Position numbers and translations under genes: made by a program. A stretch of DNA of 64,000 nucleotides from the NCBI RefSeq assembly GCF_031200575.1, contig NZ_CP133597.1, forward strand, positions 248,001 to 312,000, in the 5' to 3' direction. The stretch comes from Ferroplasma sp. GTDB taxonomy: Archaea > Thermoplasmatota > Thermoplasmata > Thermoplasmatales > Thermoplasmataceae. How positions within the stretch are numbered: position 1 is the first letter of the stretch; each line of letters opens with the position of its first letter. This document shows, one piece after another, positions 37,015 to 46,782 of this stretch. The notes under the pieces were generated by a model. The model did no database searches, had not been told where the DNA came from, and saw only the letters and a program-made list of their open reading frames with translations.

Positions 37015-37911
37015 TCAATTGCCTTCCTGGATTCTAATCACCTGATTCTGGTAGGGAAATGATGGGAACGCACCGTATCCTGTTGTCGAAAGAGCAGCAG
37101 CAATATTTGCAAATTCAACGCTTTTATCAACATCTCCTGTCCTGAGGAATTCAGATGCGAATGCACCATTAAAACAGTCTCCGGCGCCTGTTGTGTCAAC
37201 TGCCTTTACGGCATAGGCTCTGAAATATTTTATTTCGCCGTTGTAATTTACCAGAGAACCCCTTGATCCAAGTTTTATAATAACATTATTCCTGTATTTT
37301 CCCCTTATAATTTCTGAAGCTTTTCTAGCATCTTCAATACTGTTTATATCACACCCGGCCAGCAACTGTGCTTCAGTCTGGTTTGGGGTCAGGATGTCTG
37401 AATTTTCAAGTATGTATTTATCTGCACTGTACGGGCTTGGGTCAGTAATAATGAAATTGCCATCTTCCCTTAATTTTGTTATAAAATCCCTTATGGTTTT
37501 AAGGGGTATTTCCTGCTGAAACAGTACTATAGAGTTCTTTATCCTGACATCAGGGAAATCATCTATGGACATGTTTCCATTCGAACCGGGATACACAGTG
37601 ATCATATTCCTTCCAGAAGCCTCTACATTTATCATTGCAATGCCGGTATTCTGCCCGTATTTAATTGCAATATCAATATTTTCTTTTTTTAAATAATTAA
37701 TTATTATCTCGGCAAAGTAATCATTGCCCAGCTTTCCGAAAAATTCTGGTCTTACTCCAGTACGTGAAACGGCAACAGCCTGGTTGGCACCCTTGCCGCC
37801 TGGATACAAATAATATTTGTCAGCCTTTACAGTTTCACCTGTTGTGGGCAATTTCTGGGAGGACATTATTATATCAATGTTTACACTGCCTATAACCTTT
37901 ATATCCTTCAT
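37015..37911 (-). CDS. Ribokinase-like PfkB kinase
   Basis: A 298-aa PfkB kinase. The N-terminus IKVIGSVNIDIIM with YPGGKGANQAVAVSRTG, and the catalytic VDTTGAGDCFNGAFAS, match ribokinase closely. It phosphorylates ribose or a related sugar with ATP; 2-keto-3-deoxygluconate kinase is less likely because of the GGKGANQA motif. It stands alone downstream of a 250-bp gap. Confidence 0.85.
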   Translation of the reverse strand: MKDIKVIGSVNIDIIMSSQKLPTTGETVKADKYYLYPGGKGANQAVAVSRTGVRPEFFGKLGNDYFAEIIINYLKKENIDIAIKYGQNTGIAMINVEASGRNMITVYPGSNGNMSIDDFPDVRIKNSIVLFQQEIPLKTIRDFITKLREDGNFIITDPSPYSADKYILENSDILTPNQTEAQLLAGCDINSIEDARKASEIIRGKYRNNVIIKLGSRGSLVNYNGEIKYFRAYAVKAVDTTGAGDCFNGAFASEFLRTGDVDKSVEFANIAAALSTTGYGAFPSFPYQNQVIRIQEGN

Positions 37912-38159
37912 TCCTGATTATATTGATTTAACTTATATATTTAACTGGAAAGCCGGAAGACTCCTGCATTATCTGTATGTAGGCTCTACCTATTTTATAT
38001 AAAATAAAGGATATTTATGAATATGCCGGTATTATTCAGAGATGTGGTGCCGGCTGTTTTAAGCAAAAACATACTCTGCAAACTTTAATTATTCAGTTTT
38101 AATGGCTCAATAGATACGTAAACGGAAATATTTTTTATAGTGTATATAATATACTTTAA

Positions 38160-38585
38160 ATGTACGATGAAACATGCATTTTCTGCAGGGAAATAGCGGT
38201 CAAGGAAAACGCTGCATTTGTTTACAGAAGTTCAAACATACTGGCCTTTATGGATAATGCCCCCATTGAGGAGGGGCATGTTCTTGTAATACCAAGAAAC
38301 CATTATGAAAATATATTTGATATTGATAAGGAAATATATATGGAATTGCAGCTTGTGGTTAAACGCATAGCAATAGCCGTAAAGGAAACACTGAAAACAG
38401 ATGGCCTGAACATAGGGCAGAATAACGGCCGGGTTGCAAACCAGGTAGTGATGCATTACCATGTACACATCATACCGAGATATTACCGAAAAAAGATAAA
38501 TTGGGAAAGGGAAACTGCAAGCGTTGACGACCTTGAAATTGTTGCAGCCAGGATAAGGGAAGGCATTAAAGAGGTAAGATTATGA
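38160..38585 (+). CDS. HIT-family nucleotide hydrolase
   Basis: A 141-aa histidine triad protein. [17 protein letters not shown] and the triad [12 protein letters not shown] are intact. HIT proteins hydrolyse AMP-linked compounds such as adenylated amines or aminoacyl-AMP. First of a tight HIT-gfcR-lysS operon (ATGA overlap at 38582). A role clearing lysyl-AMP side products is possible, given LysRS downstream, but is speculation. Confidence 0.92.
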   Translation: MYDETCIFCREIAVKENAAFVYRSSNILAFMDNAPIEEGHVLVIPRNHYENIFDIDKEIYMELQLVVKRIAIAVKETLKTDGLNIGQNNGRVANQVVMHYHVHIIPRYYRKKINWERETASVDDLEIVAARIREGIKEVRL

Positions 38586-39163
38586 AAAGTCTTGAAGAAT
38601 TATACAGCCGGGCAATGGAATTGAAGAATAAGGGCATGTCGGATAAGGAAATTTCTACAGAGCTTCATCTTTCGGTGAATACAATAACGTGGCTTTTAAG
38701 CAAGGATCTTAAGGGAAGCAGAATATCTGATACAAAGATCGGGTGGAGAAGCATTGGTGTATTCGGCAACAGGATAGAGAAAATTGCGGAGATAATGTCG
38801 GATATAGTTACGGAGGAGGTGCCGGATGATGAATTCACATCCATTATGGGAATTACAATAAATGGGATTCCATATGCCACAATGATGTCAGATCTCCTGG
38901 ATAGGGAGTTAATAGTATACAGGCCACACCCATCAAGAAAGGAAGGGCTTTTCAGCAGTAATTTTGCAGGTGTAAGTGGAAAGAAAATCGTTATTGTGGA
39001 TGATGTAATCAGCACTGGTGAAACCATGAAAAGAACCATTGACGATGTAAGGAATAAGGGTGGAGAGGTATCATTATGCGTTGTACTTGTTTCAAAATTG
39101 AGTACTGATGAAATCAACGGTGTTCGTGTAAGGTCCCTCATAAGGGCCACAATGGTGGGATAA
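38582..39163 (+). CDS. gfcR: GfcR-type regulator: HTH plus phosphoribosyltransferase domain
   Basis: A 193-aa protein with an N-terminal HTH ([23 protein letters not shown]) and a type I PRT domain with the PRPP loop [16 protein letters not shown]. It was long annotated as an orotate phosphoribosyltransferase-like protein; in haloarchaea GfcR is a regulator of sugar degradation genes. By analogy it might sense PRPP or a nucleotide and control sugar-acid catabolism. Starts 4 bases inside the HIT gene, ends 2 bp before lysS. Confidence 0.85.
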   Translation: MKSLEELYSRAMELKNKGMSDKEISTELHLSVNTITWLLSKDLKGSRISDTKIGWRSIGVFGNRIEKIAEIMSDIVTEEVPDDEFTSIMGITINGIPYATMMSDLLDRELIVYRPHPSRKEGLFSSNFAGVSGKKIVIVDDVISTGETMKRTIDDVRNKGGEVSLCVVLVSKLSTDEINGVRVRSLIRATMVG

Positions 39164-39165
39164 TA

Positions 39166-40680
39166 ATGTACTGGGCTGACGCCTTGGTTGAAAACCTGAA
39201 AGGAAAACAGACAGTATCAACAGGGATATCACCATCAGGCCCCATTCATGTGGGAAACATGAGGGAAATCCTCACCGGTGATATAATAAACAGGGCTTTG
39301 CAGGATAAAAAACTGGAAACAAGATTTATCTATCTGTGCGATGACCTTGACCCTTTGAGAAAGGTATATCCATTTCTTGATAGCAGTTATTCCCAGTATG
39401 TTGGAATGCCCCTCAGTTATATACCGGCTCCTGACGGCAACGGGAAATACTCAGATTACTTTTTGAAGCCATTCCTGGAGACCCTTGCAAAAATAAATGT
39501 CAATGTTGAAGTAATAAGCACAACAGGACTTTACCGTGATGGAAAACTTGCAAATGCAATAAATATTGCAATGGACCACAGGCAGGAAATTGCAAAAATT
39601 ATGCATGACATTGCCGGCTATGATCTGGACGAAAACTGGTATCCATATGAACCAAGGTGTTCAAAGTGCGGTAAAATTAACTCATCAACTGTCACAAAAT
39701 ATGAAGAGCCGTATGCCTATTACAGATGCCGTGCATGTGGGAATGAAGATAGGGCTGACATAAGAAAGGATGACGGAAAAATGCCATGGCGTGTTGAATG
39801 GCCTGCAAAATGGTTCACCCTGGGGGTAACTGTAGAACCCTTCGGAAAAGACCATGCTGCTGCAGGTGGATCATACGACACAGGAAAGGAAATAGCTGAG
39901 AAGATCTATAAAATCTCGCCCCCTGTTCCCCTTATGTATGAGAGGATACTTTTGAAAGGTGTCGGGGTAATGCACTCATCTACCGGTGTCGCAATAACTG
40001 CCTCAGAAGTGACAACATTCGCACCGCCGGAAATATTAAGATTTCTCATAGCGAAGAATGATCCTGGAAGGCATATAGACTTCGATCCGGGTATGGGGTT
40101 GCTTAACCTTATAGATGATTATGAAAAAATGGAGCGGGCATACTTTGGGCTGGACGAATCTAACAATGAGAATTTTAAACGCATCTATGAAATGTCCAGA
40201 ATAAAAATCCTGGATGCCCCTGAGAAAATAAATTTCAGGCATATTGTAACACTGGTTCAGATATACAGCAATGATTCCTCCCTTCTATCTGCACTGAAAA
40301 GAAGTGGCTATGATAAGGACGAAATAGACGATTATCTTAAAAATGAGATTACAATAGCAAAATACTGGCTGTCCAAATACGCACCTGATAACATCAAATT
40401 TGCGCTTACAGATAAGGAATTTCTCCTTACAGAGGCACAGAAATCCATAATGCAGGAATTCCTGGATAAAATAAACAGGTCTGACTGGACATCTGAATCA
40501 ATACACTCTATAATTTACAGTATAATAGGCGAAAGAAATCTAACACCAAAAGATATATTCACATTATTTTACAGGATTTTTATAGATAAAGATAGGGGCC
40601 CCAGGCTGGGGTATTTTCTTTCCAGCATGGATAAAAGCTATGTCGTCAACCGTATAGAAAGCCTTATTCAAGAGAAATAA
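39166..40680 (+). CDS. lysS: Lysyl-tRNA synthetase, class I
   Basis: A 504-aa class I LysRS, the archaeal form. GISPSGPIHVGNMREI is the HIGH-type motif, VMHSSTGVAITASE the KMSKS-like region, and two zinc knuckles are seen (CSKCGKIN and CRACGNED). The C-terminal helical cage for the anticodon is present. Third gene of the HIT-gfcR-lysS operon. Confidence 0.95.
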   Translation: MYWADALVENLKGKQTVSTGISPSGPIHVGNMREILTGDIINRALQDKKLETRFIYLCDDLDPLRKVYPFLDSSYSQYVGMPLSYIPAPDGNGKYSDYFLKPFLETLAKINVNVEVISTTGLYRDGKLANAINIAMDHRQEIAKIMHDIAGYDLDENWYPYEPRCSKCGKINSSTVTKYEEPYAYYRCRACGNEDRADIRKDDGKMPWRVEWPAKWFTLGVTVEPFGKDHAAAGGSYDTGKEIAEKIYKISPPVPLMYERILLKGVGVMHSSTGVAITASEVTTFAPPEILRFLIAKNDPGRHIDFDPGMGLLNLIDDYEKMERAYFGLDESNNENFKRIYEMSRIKILDAPEKINFRHIVTLVQIYSNDSSLLSALKRSGYDKDEIDDYLKNEITIAKYWLSKYAPDNIKFALTDKEFLLTEAQKSIMQEFLDKINRSDWTSESIHSIIYSIIGERNLTPKDIFTLFYRIFIDKDRGPRLGYFLSSMDKSYVVNRIESLIQEK

Positions 40681-40731
40681 CAATTTATTTTTATTAATCT
40701 GGAAGCCAGATATTTAGAAGGGATGCCACTA

Positions 40732-42168
40732 TTATTCTGATTCCATGTCAAATTTATCATAATCAACCTTTTTTTCGCTATCATGTTTTTCTGTTTCACT
40801 GGCACTGAAATGGTAAATAACTGCATAAATCAGCAACCCTACCAGGGACCCAAAAAGTGCTTCCGGGAAATATGCAAATATATAGTCGTATGGGCCTATC
40901 CCAAATATCGCTATAACTGTGCCTATTATTGCAGGAATTAATGCACCTGATCTTACGTTATTTTTCAAAGTTCTTGGTATTTTATAATAATCGTTTATTT
41001 TTGTTGTATGCCTCAGGCGCATAAACCAGTCAAAAATTAGTATAAACGTGAATGGGAATATGATAGCTTCCAGTATATCTATAAAAGATGATATGCGTGC
41101 GAGAATGCCTGCTATTGCCAGCACTATTCCGCCTATGCCAAGAAGAAGTGTTGCCACCGGCTGAGCCCATTTTCCATATACGCTTTTCCCGAATAGTGGC
41201 TGGAGGGACGTTAGAAGGTCTGCCGTTGCTGGATAAAGATTCATGGCATTTGGATGTATCAGTGAAAGTGCAAGAAGTACAGCAGCTATAATTATTATAA
41301 TCCTGTTAATCCCATGAATGCCTGGAAATGCCAGTACTGCCACATTCCATCCTGTTCCCGGATCAACGCTGTTGCCGAAAAATCCAACTATTCCCATAAG
41401 CAGAACAGGTAGCATTATCCCCAGCGGGCTTGCAACAAAGTAGCCAGCCCTTGTTTTTACTTTTTCCCTGCCGGAGAATGGAACTCCGAATCTTGTCTGT
41501 GTAGATATTTTATAGGTCCATGCCAGTATGGAAAAACCCAGCAGGAAATCCAGTGCAGCACCCCAGGTAAATGGCCCTATGGGGGAAAGCAACGATGCAG
41601 TGTTTATCCTGTATGTGGTGAAAAGGAAATAGGTCAGTATTCCGAAGCTTATTATTAGAAGAGGTGCGGTGTACCTGAAAAAATATTCAAGCCATCTGGC
41701 TCCCAGCAGAACAAGCAGTATCTGTATGCCGCCCATAATAATGTACCAGTCAATTATTGATGTGTGGGTGAGGCTGCTAATTATAAGGGCCCCCACACTA
41801 TCGTTAAGCCCAAAATACCCCAGATTCAAAAATGTGAATATAAGCGAATAGCCACCAGATGACATATACCCGTACGTTTTCCTGGCCACCACCAGGGATG
41901 GTACAGGTATCTGCCTTCCCATATCTGATATCAGGCCTGCAGGTATTAGTCCTATTCCTGTTGCCAGAAGAATGGCTATAATTGCATATATCAATCCCAT
42001 GTTGTAAAGCTTTTCACCGGCTATGGGAACAAGTGCTGCGCCACTGGCCATTGCCCAGAATATAAAAAATTTCCACGAAGTCATGTTTCTTTCTTTTTTA
42101 GGTATTGGATTGACACCTATTACTTCAAATCCATCCATTATTACATTATCACTATCTTCCTCTGGCAT
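40732..42168 (-). CDS. NCS1-family nucleobase permease
   Basis: A 478-aa transporter with about 12 spans in the NCS1 cytosine/purine-hydantoin symporter family. FIFWAMASGAALVPIAGEKL is typical of helix 1, and the GLIPAGLISDMGRQIPVPSLVVARKTYG segment matches the family loop 2-3. Both termini are charged. Transports a nucleobase or hydantoin with H+ or Na+; the precise substrate is unknown. The hydantoinase-type gene at 63121 may be related metabolically. Confidence 0.82.
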   Translation of the reverse strand: MPEEDSDNVIMDGFEVIGVNPIPKKERNMTSWKFFIFWAMASGAALVPIAGEKLYNMGLIYAIIAILLATGIGLIPAGLISDMGRQIPVPSLVVARKTYGYMSSGGYSLIFTFLNLGYFGLNDSVGALIISSLTHTSIIDWYIIMGGIQILLVLLGARWLEYFFRYTAPLLIISFGILTYFLFTTYRINTASLLSPIGPFTWGAALDFLLGFSILAWTYKISTQTRFGVPFSGREKVKTRAGYFVASPLGIMLPVLLMGIVGFFGNSVDPGTGWNVAVLAFPGIHGINRIIIIIAAVLLALSLIHPNAMNLYPATADLLTSLQPLFGKSVYGKWAQPVATLLLGIGGIVLAIAGILARISSFIDILEAIIFPFTFILIFDWFMRLRHTTKINDYYKIPRTLKNNVRSGALIPAIIGTVIAIFGIGPYDYIFAYFPEALFGSLVGLLIYAVIYHFSASETEKHDSEKKVDYDKFDMESE

Positions 42169-42448
42169 TGAATGATAAGACTACCAAAATACTTAAATAT
42201 TTATCTCATAAAAAACATAATATATTAATATAAATATTCAGTATACATAAAATTTATGCTTTATTTATTAAAGATTTACACATATTATTTGATAATGGTA
42301 TGGGCATATATACTAATATAGTAATAAACATACCTGTTTGCAGGCATATTTTTATTTATGAATTCTGGAAAAGCAGCATCCGTATAAATCAGCATTTTTA
42401 GTATATATTTAACAGGAAAATTTATAATCTGTTTAAAACTCATTTATC
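42169..42448. other. AT-rich gap upstream of orc1/cdc6
   Basis: About 280 bases between divergent permease and orc1/cdc6 genes. It is strongly AT-rich and contains an inverted repeat CCTG-TTTG-CAGG near 42333. Archaeal origins often flank orc1/cdc6, but I could not find repeated origin-recognition boxes, so origin function is only a possibility. Confidence 0.3.
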
Positions 42449-43537
42449 ATGATCGTTTCAAATCCTGTACCACTTGACATTTCATATGTTCCACAAAAAT
42501 TATTCTTCAGGGATGATAAGATTGCAGCCATACGATCATCTGTTCTGGCCCCTTCCAGTAGCGGGATATCAAACAACATAATAATACATGGGGATTCAGG
42601 AACCGGGAAGACATCAACAGTAAAATTCCTTATGCGGGACAGCAAATCCATTATCTATGAAAATGCCCTTTCATTTAAAAATGTCAAGGCCCTGCTTGAA
42701 CACGTCCTATCAAGACTTGGAAAGCCAGTATCATACCGTGGCCTGTCCTTTCCAGACATTTTTTCAACACTGAATTCAGTAATATCATTTCGTGGAAATA
42801 CTGTACTTGTGATAGATGAGGCAACCAACCTTCTGAAAAGCGATACAGATGGTTTATATAATCTGTTCCGTGCATCTGAAATTTACGGCACATCACTGAG
42901 CACCATACTGATATCAATGGAAAACCCCTTCAGTTACATGGACAGGAAATATGGTACTGTCGTTGAGCTAAAATTCAATAAATACAGTGGCAGTGAAATA
43001 TACAGGATCATATCTGAAAGGGCCGCACTATCCCTTGAAGATGGAGCATATACTGATTCCATACTCAAATATATTTCGGAGATATCCGCCCCTGTGGGCA
43101 GTGCAAGATTCGCCATAGAGCTTCTGCAGAAAGCAGCATATATGGCTGAATACCGTTTATCAGATTCAATAGAAAACGACGATGTGCGTTCAGCTGTTTC
43201 CCTTATCAATCCGTATATAACCGAAAGCAAACTATCGCTTCTGGACAGAAGAGAGCTTCTTGTTCTGCTATCAATATGTAGCCTCCTATCTGACAAACTT
43301 TCAGTGGATGTCCACACAGTAGAAAATCAGGTCAAACTAACTGGAGAATCGTATAGCATTGATATAAAAAAGGCAGAAATGTACAGAATAATAAGAAAAC
43401 TTGAGAGCATGGACATTGTGTCATCCACTATCCAGGGCCGTGGAAATCGTTCCGGCGTTTCAAAACATGTATCAATAAATGATGTTCCTGTTTCCATCCT
43501 TTCAATTAAAATAAGGGACATTATTGCGAGACTTTGA
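42449..43537 (+). CDS. cdc6: Orc1/Cdc6 replication initiator
   Basis: A 362-aa AAA+ initiator. Walker A HGDSGTGKTSTV (residues 47-58), Walker B TVLVIDEATNLL (118-129), sensor region LSTILISMENPF, and a C-terminal winged helix (SYSIDIKKAEMYRIIRKLE). These proteins bind origins and load MCM. Convergent with the polB-like gene, overlapping its end by 36 bases. Confidence 0.9.
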   Translation: MIVSNPVPLDISYVPQKLFFRDDKIAAIRSSVLAPSSSGISNNIIIHGDSGTGKTSTVKFLMRDSKSIIYENALSFKNVKALLEHVLSRLGKPVSYRGLSFPDIFSTLNSVISFRGNTVLVIDEATNLLKSDTDGLYNLFRASEIYGTSLSTILISMENPFSYMDRKYGTVVELKFNKYSGSEIYRIISERAALSLEDGAYTDSILKYISEISAPVGSARFAIELLQKAAYMAEYRLSDSIENDDVRSAVSLINPYITESKLSLLDRRELLVLLSICSLLSDKLSVDVHTVENQVKLTGESYSIDIKKAEMYRIIRKLESMDIVSSTIQGRGNRSGVSKHVSINDVPVSILSIKIRDIIARL

Positions 43538-45421
43538 AATAATAAAATCAAATGGCCTAGAGGCCCTCTCAAGGAGATCGGAATAGTATTTCCTGTCAAA
43601 AAATTCTGTCCTGTCCAGTATAATGTTGTGCGCCTTATCAATTATAATTCCTGAGATTAACATGCCAGGATATAATTCCTGCTTATATCCAGCAGTTTTC
43701 ATAAGATGGTATGTAATATTCTTTACCCTGTACTCCTCTATATGCCTGTTTATGCCAAGCTGTATCCTGAAATCATCCATGTTAAACCCCTCAAGTTTCA
43801 TATATCTTTTTTTCAGCCTATGGAGATCCTCTAATCTATCCTGCAACTCATGGAATTCACATTTTAAAACATTAAGCGCATCCTCCTGGAATTTTTTGAC
43901 CAGCGGGGGCGAATCTCTCCGGCGCATTTCTATGCCCCTGACCTTGAACGTATTATCGGTGCGCAGCCCTATGTACCTGTTTGCAGACCCTATCCCATTA
44001 TTCTGTGGCATGAATGCAATCCATTTGTAATGTGAATCCAGGACAATGGGTATACAGGTTTTTTCACATATGTCGTTTATGGTTTTTGTTATGCTGCCAT
44101 TGCCAGAGAGCCATAGGGAATCCACAACCCCGTGCAAAACCCTAAAATTATTATCTTCTGCAATCCTCATTGCTGTCTCTATTATTGTCCTGCCAGTATG
44201 CGTTATTTTTTCGTGTGCATCTATCCTGCCGAATTTTGCATTTTTGTAACCTGTATACCCGAATGAGTTGAGCAGGAGTGTTTTTAATGCCTTATTCCTC
44301 CTAGAGTATGTATCAGACCTATCACTTATGGCCTTGTAAAACAATCTCCTTTCCAGGAGACCACGCAAAAAGGATGAGAGAAAAGAGGTTTTTTGTCCGG
44401 AAATATTTTCGGGGGATACACCGTAATTGACTATTATGCCAGGATACATTGATGAAAAATCTATTTCATATACATTTTCATATATGCCTGGTTCGGGATT
44501 GAAAATGATTCCTCCTGTATCTGCACTGAAAAATTCATGGGGTGTTTTTGGTATTTCATAGTCATCCTTTCTGAACGGAATCAGTATTTTTCTTTTCAAT
44601 GCCTCCTTTATTTCAACTGCAGATACCACCGTTCCCGGTGTTACCGTGGATACCGTCTCTGCAGGCAGCAGGGATGCCCTGGAAAGTTCAAATATTCCTG
44701 AAAGCCCTGATTCCCTGTAAATTAATGAATCGGCATCTATGCATATTTTGTTTTTAATCCTTACAGTTCCTGGCATATAGGAATGCCTGCCATAGGATTC
44801 AAATGATTTTTCACGGTTAAATGTGCTGCTTATTATATAACCATGCCTATTCATATCTTTCAGCAGTGTTATGAACTCCCTGGAATAATTTCTGTACACA
44901 ATGATATCATTATCCTGTATGCAGCTGTAAACCTCCCTGTATATATCGTTGCTGTATTTACGCCCGTTAATTATAACATACCTTATTCTTCTGTTTTCTG
45001 CAACAGGGCATATTTCAGCGCTGCTGATATCCATATCATCCTCATATAAATTTTTCAGGCCGTAGAATTCCAGATTTCTTGTTGCCATGAACCGTAAAAT
45101 AACGTTTATATCTGCATTGTATATTTTTAGCCTGTATCCGAATGCCTGTTCTATTCTTCCAGCAATATCAGGGATTTTAGATGGTCTCAGGTATATCTGT
45201 ATTCCATCGCGTGTGCCATAAATATCATTCATCTGTGTATGCCGGTAAATATAACTGGTTGCATCCAGACTTTTTTCAAGAATGCCCAGATCATAGCTAT
45301 CTCCGGAAACAAATATCCATGTACGGTTATTGAAAGCTTTTTTTACTATTTTCCCTGATCTGTAGTACCAGAGATATATGGTATCAGAACCAGTTGCGTT
45401 TATTATCCTGTCCATACTCAT
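43502..45421 (-). CDS. Atypical family B DNA polymerase
   Basis: A 639-aa PolB-fold protein, shorter than the usual ~780. Motif A is intact (EIDFSSMYPGIIVNYG, Asp321), motif B is present (RRNKALKTLLLNSFGYTGY), and the thumb motif IEMRRRDSPPLVK is present. Motif C reads HGVVDSLWLS (430-439) in place of YGDTDS, so the first Asp is lost while the second (Asp434) remains. The N-terminal ~290 residues show no recognisable Exo I DxE or Exo II Asp, so proofreading is probably absent. Reduced or specialised activity is likely. It follows two small genes. Confidence 0.8.
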   Translation of the reverse strand: MSMDRIINATGSDTIYLWYYRSGKIVKKAFNNRTWIFVSGDSYDLGILEKSLDATSYIYRHTQMNDIYGTRDGIQIYLRPSKIPDIAGRIEQAFGYRLKIYNADINVILRFMATRNLEFYGLKNLYEDDMDISSAEICPVAENRRIRYVIINGRKYSNDIYREVYSCIQDNDIIVYRNYSREFITLLKDMNRHGYIISSTFNREKSFESYGRHSYMPGTVRIKNKICIDADSLIYRESGLSGIFELSRASLLPAETVSTVTPGTVVSAVEIKEALKRKILIPFRKDDYEIPKTPHEFFSADTGGIIFNPEPGIYENVYEIDFSSMYPGIIVNYGVSPENISGQKTSFLSSFLRGLLERRLFYKAISDRSDTYSRRNKALKTLLLNSFGYTGYKNAKFGRIDAHEKITHTGRTIIETAMRIAEDNNFRVLHGVVDSLWLSGNGSITKTINDICEKTCIPIVLDSHYKWIAFMPQNNGIGSANRYIGLRTDNTFKVRGIEMRRRDSPPLVKKFQEDALNVLKCEFHELQDRLEDLHRLKKRYMKLEGFNMDDFRIQLGINRHIEEYRVKNITYHLMKTAGYKQELYPGMLISGIIIDKAHNIILDRTEFFDRKYYSDLLERASRPFDFIISKSRNNVPYFN

Positions 45422-45620
45422 CTATCTTTTTGTACAGCTCCAGAATAATGGCAATAAAAAATTGATCCCTCTCATGTATACTATTTGAGTGCTTTTCAGC
45501 CATGGATAGAACCGTTTTCAGGATTTCAATATCCTCCCTCTTCATATATGCACGCATGTTAAGTATTTCCTCTTCAATAGATTTCACATACTCACGGGAA
45601 GATTGTGTGTTTCTGCCCAT
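45384..45620 (-). CDS. Small helical protein upstream of the polymerase
   Basis: A 78-aa, highly charged, helical protein (SIEEEILNMRAYMKREDIEI and FFIAIILELYKKIDEYGQD). It overlaps the polymerase start by 38 bases and begins 3 bp after the preceding gene, so the three are one operon. No family recognised; a polymerase accessory subunit is plausible from position only. Confidence 0.65.
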   Translation of the reverse strand: MGRNTQSSREYVKSIEEEILNMRAYMKREDIEILKTVLSMAEKHSNSIHERDQFFIAIILELYKKIDEYGQDNKRNWF

Positions 45621-45623
45621 AGA

Positions 45624-45974
45624 TTACACCATTATCGTTCCGTTGACTGTTTCTCCACCTACAATTTCCAGTACTATGGTACTGCCATTGTATGCAGATT
45701 TTTCAATAACTGTTTGTATATCATCTACCACATTCAGGCTCCACGAATCAAATATAGCCGATGATATTATTATAACGTACCTTTCCATGCTATTCTTTGC
45801 TATTATTCTTTCCAGCTGGTACGGCGTTAAAATACGCTGAATTTTCACACTGTACTTTAAAATTCCGCGGTCAACTCTTATCCCATCTGATATCAGTATT
45901 CTGGTCGCACTGTATTTCTCAATTTCCCTATTTATGTCTATATCTCTCCTGTTTATTACCCTGAAATGCCTCAT
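45624..45974 (-). CDS. Unknown 116-aa protein, first gene of the polymerase operon
   Basis: About 116 aa from ATG 45974 (MRHFRVINRRDIDIN); a TTG at 46043 would add 23 hydrophobic residues. It has alternating strands and helices (YVIIISSAIFDSW, GSTIVLEIVGGETVNGTIMV). I do not recognise a family. Its stop is 3 bp before the next gene of the operon leading to the polymerase. Confidence 0.6.
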   Translation of the reverse strand: MRHFRVINRRDIDINREIEKYSATRILISDGIRVDRGILKYSVKIQRILTPYQLERIIAKNSMERYVIIISSAIFDSWSLNVVDDIQTVIEKSAYNGSTIVLEIVGGETVNGTIMV

Positions 45975-46086
45975 AGAGTAAAAATAATATTTACTGAAAA
46001 ATAGTTTTGGCATCTGCTGATAAAATGAGAAAATGAAAATCAATTGATTGCATAAGTTATAATAAATATATTTAATGGAAATAATG

Positions 46087-46542
46087 TTACTTTATAAATG
46101 CTTTCTTTATTACAATTTTTTCCAGTGGTTTATCGTTCCTGTCTCTCTTAGCCTTGCTGATCTTATCCGCAACATCCATGCCACTGACAACCTTTCCAAA
46201 GACGGGGTGCATTTTGTCAAGGTAATTATTGTCCACCACATTTATGAAAAACTGTGAACCACCGGTGTTAGGGCCTGCATTTGCCATTGCTATGGTACCT
46301 CTATTGTTTTTGTTATTTTTTGTGAATTCATCCTTAATTTTATACCCTGGGCCACCCATGCCGGTTCCAGTTGGGTCGCCACCCTGTATCATGAAATCAG
46401 GTATTACTCTATGGAATATGGTATTGTTATAAAACCCCTGTTCAACCAGTTTCTTAAAATTGCCTGCAGTAACAGGCATATCCTTATCGAATAGCTCTAT
46501 TTCTATTGTTCCCATAGTTGTTTCCAGTACTGCCACTGTCAT
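46087..46542 (-). CDS. Cyclophilin-type peptidyl-prolyl isomerase
   Basis: A 151-aa single-domain cyclophilin. [22 protein letters not shown] contains the catalytic Arg and Phe, and [19 protein letters not shown] the proline-binding pocket. No signal peptide, so cytoplasmic. An ACTATATAA box lies about 28 nt before the ATG on the minus strand, just next to the inverted repeat at 46574-46593. Confidence 0.95.
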   Translation of the reverse strand: MTVAVLETTMGTIEIELFDKDMPVTAGNFKKLVEQGFYNNTIFHRVIPDFMIQGGDPTGTGMGGPGYKIKDEFTKNNKNNRGTIAMANAGPNTGGSQFFINVVDNNYLDKMHPVFGKVVSGMDVADKISKAKRDRNDKPLEKIVIKKAFIK

Positions 46543-46573
46543 ATTATGGAATATTACCAGTAGTTATATAGTT

Positions 46574-46593
46574 TTCCACAGGAAACTGTGGGA
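46574..46593. repeat. 8-bp hairpin repeat at the cyclophilin promoter
   Basis: TTCCACAG-GAAA-CTGTGGGA forms an 8-bp stem (one G-T pair). It abuts the upstream side of the cyclophilin promoter box, where an operator would sit; the plus-strand loop GAAA is also a stable RNA tetraloop, but no transcript through it is evident. Confidence 0.45.
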
Positions 46594-46782
46594 TTATTTT
46601 TACATAATTAATGTCGTATAAATTAATATTATATACCAATAAAAAAATCTACGGCGTATACCATAAACATTATAATATCATCAGGGCAAATTACAAAAAA
46701 TATCAATTTATATGCATTATAATATTTAGATATTATTCATAAATATGAATTACGTTTAAATATAATGACGTAATGTAAAACT

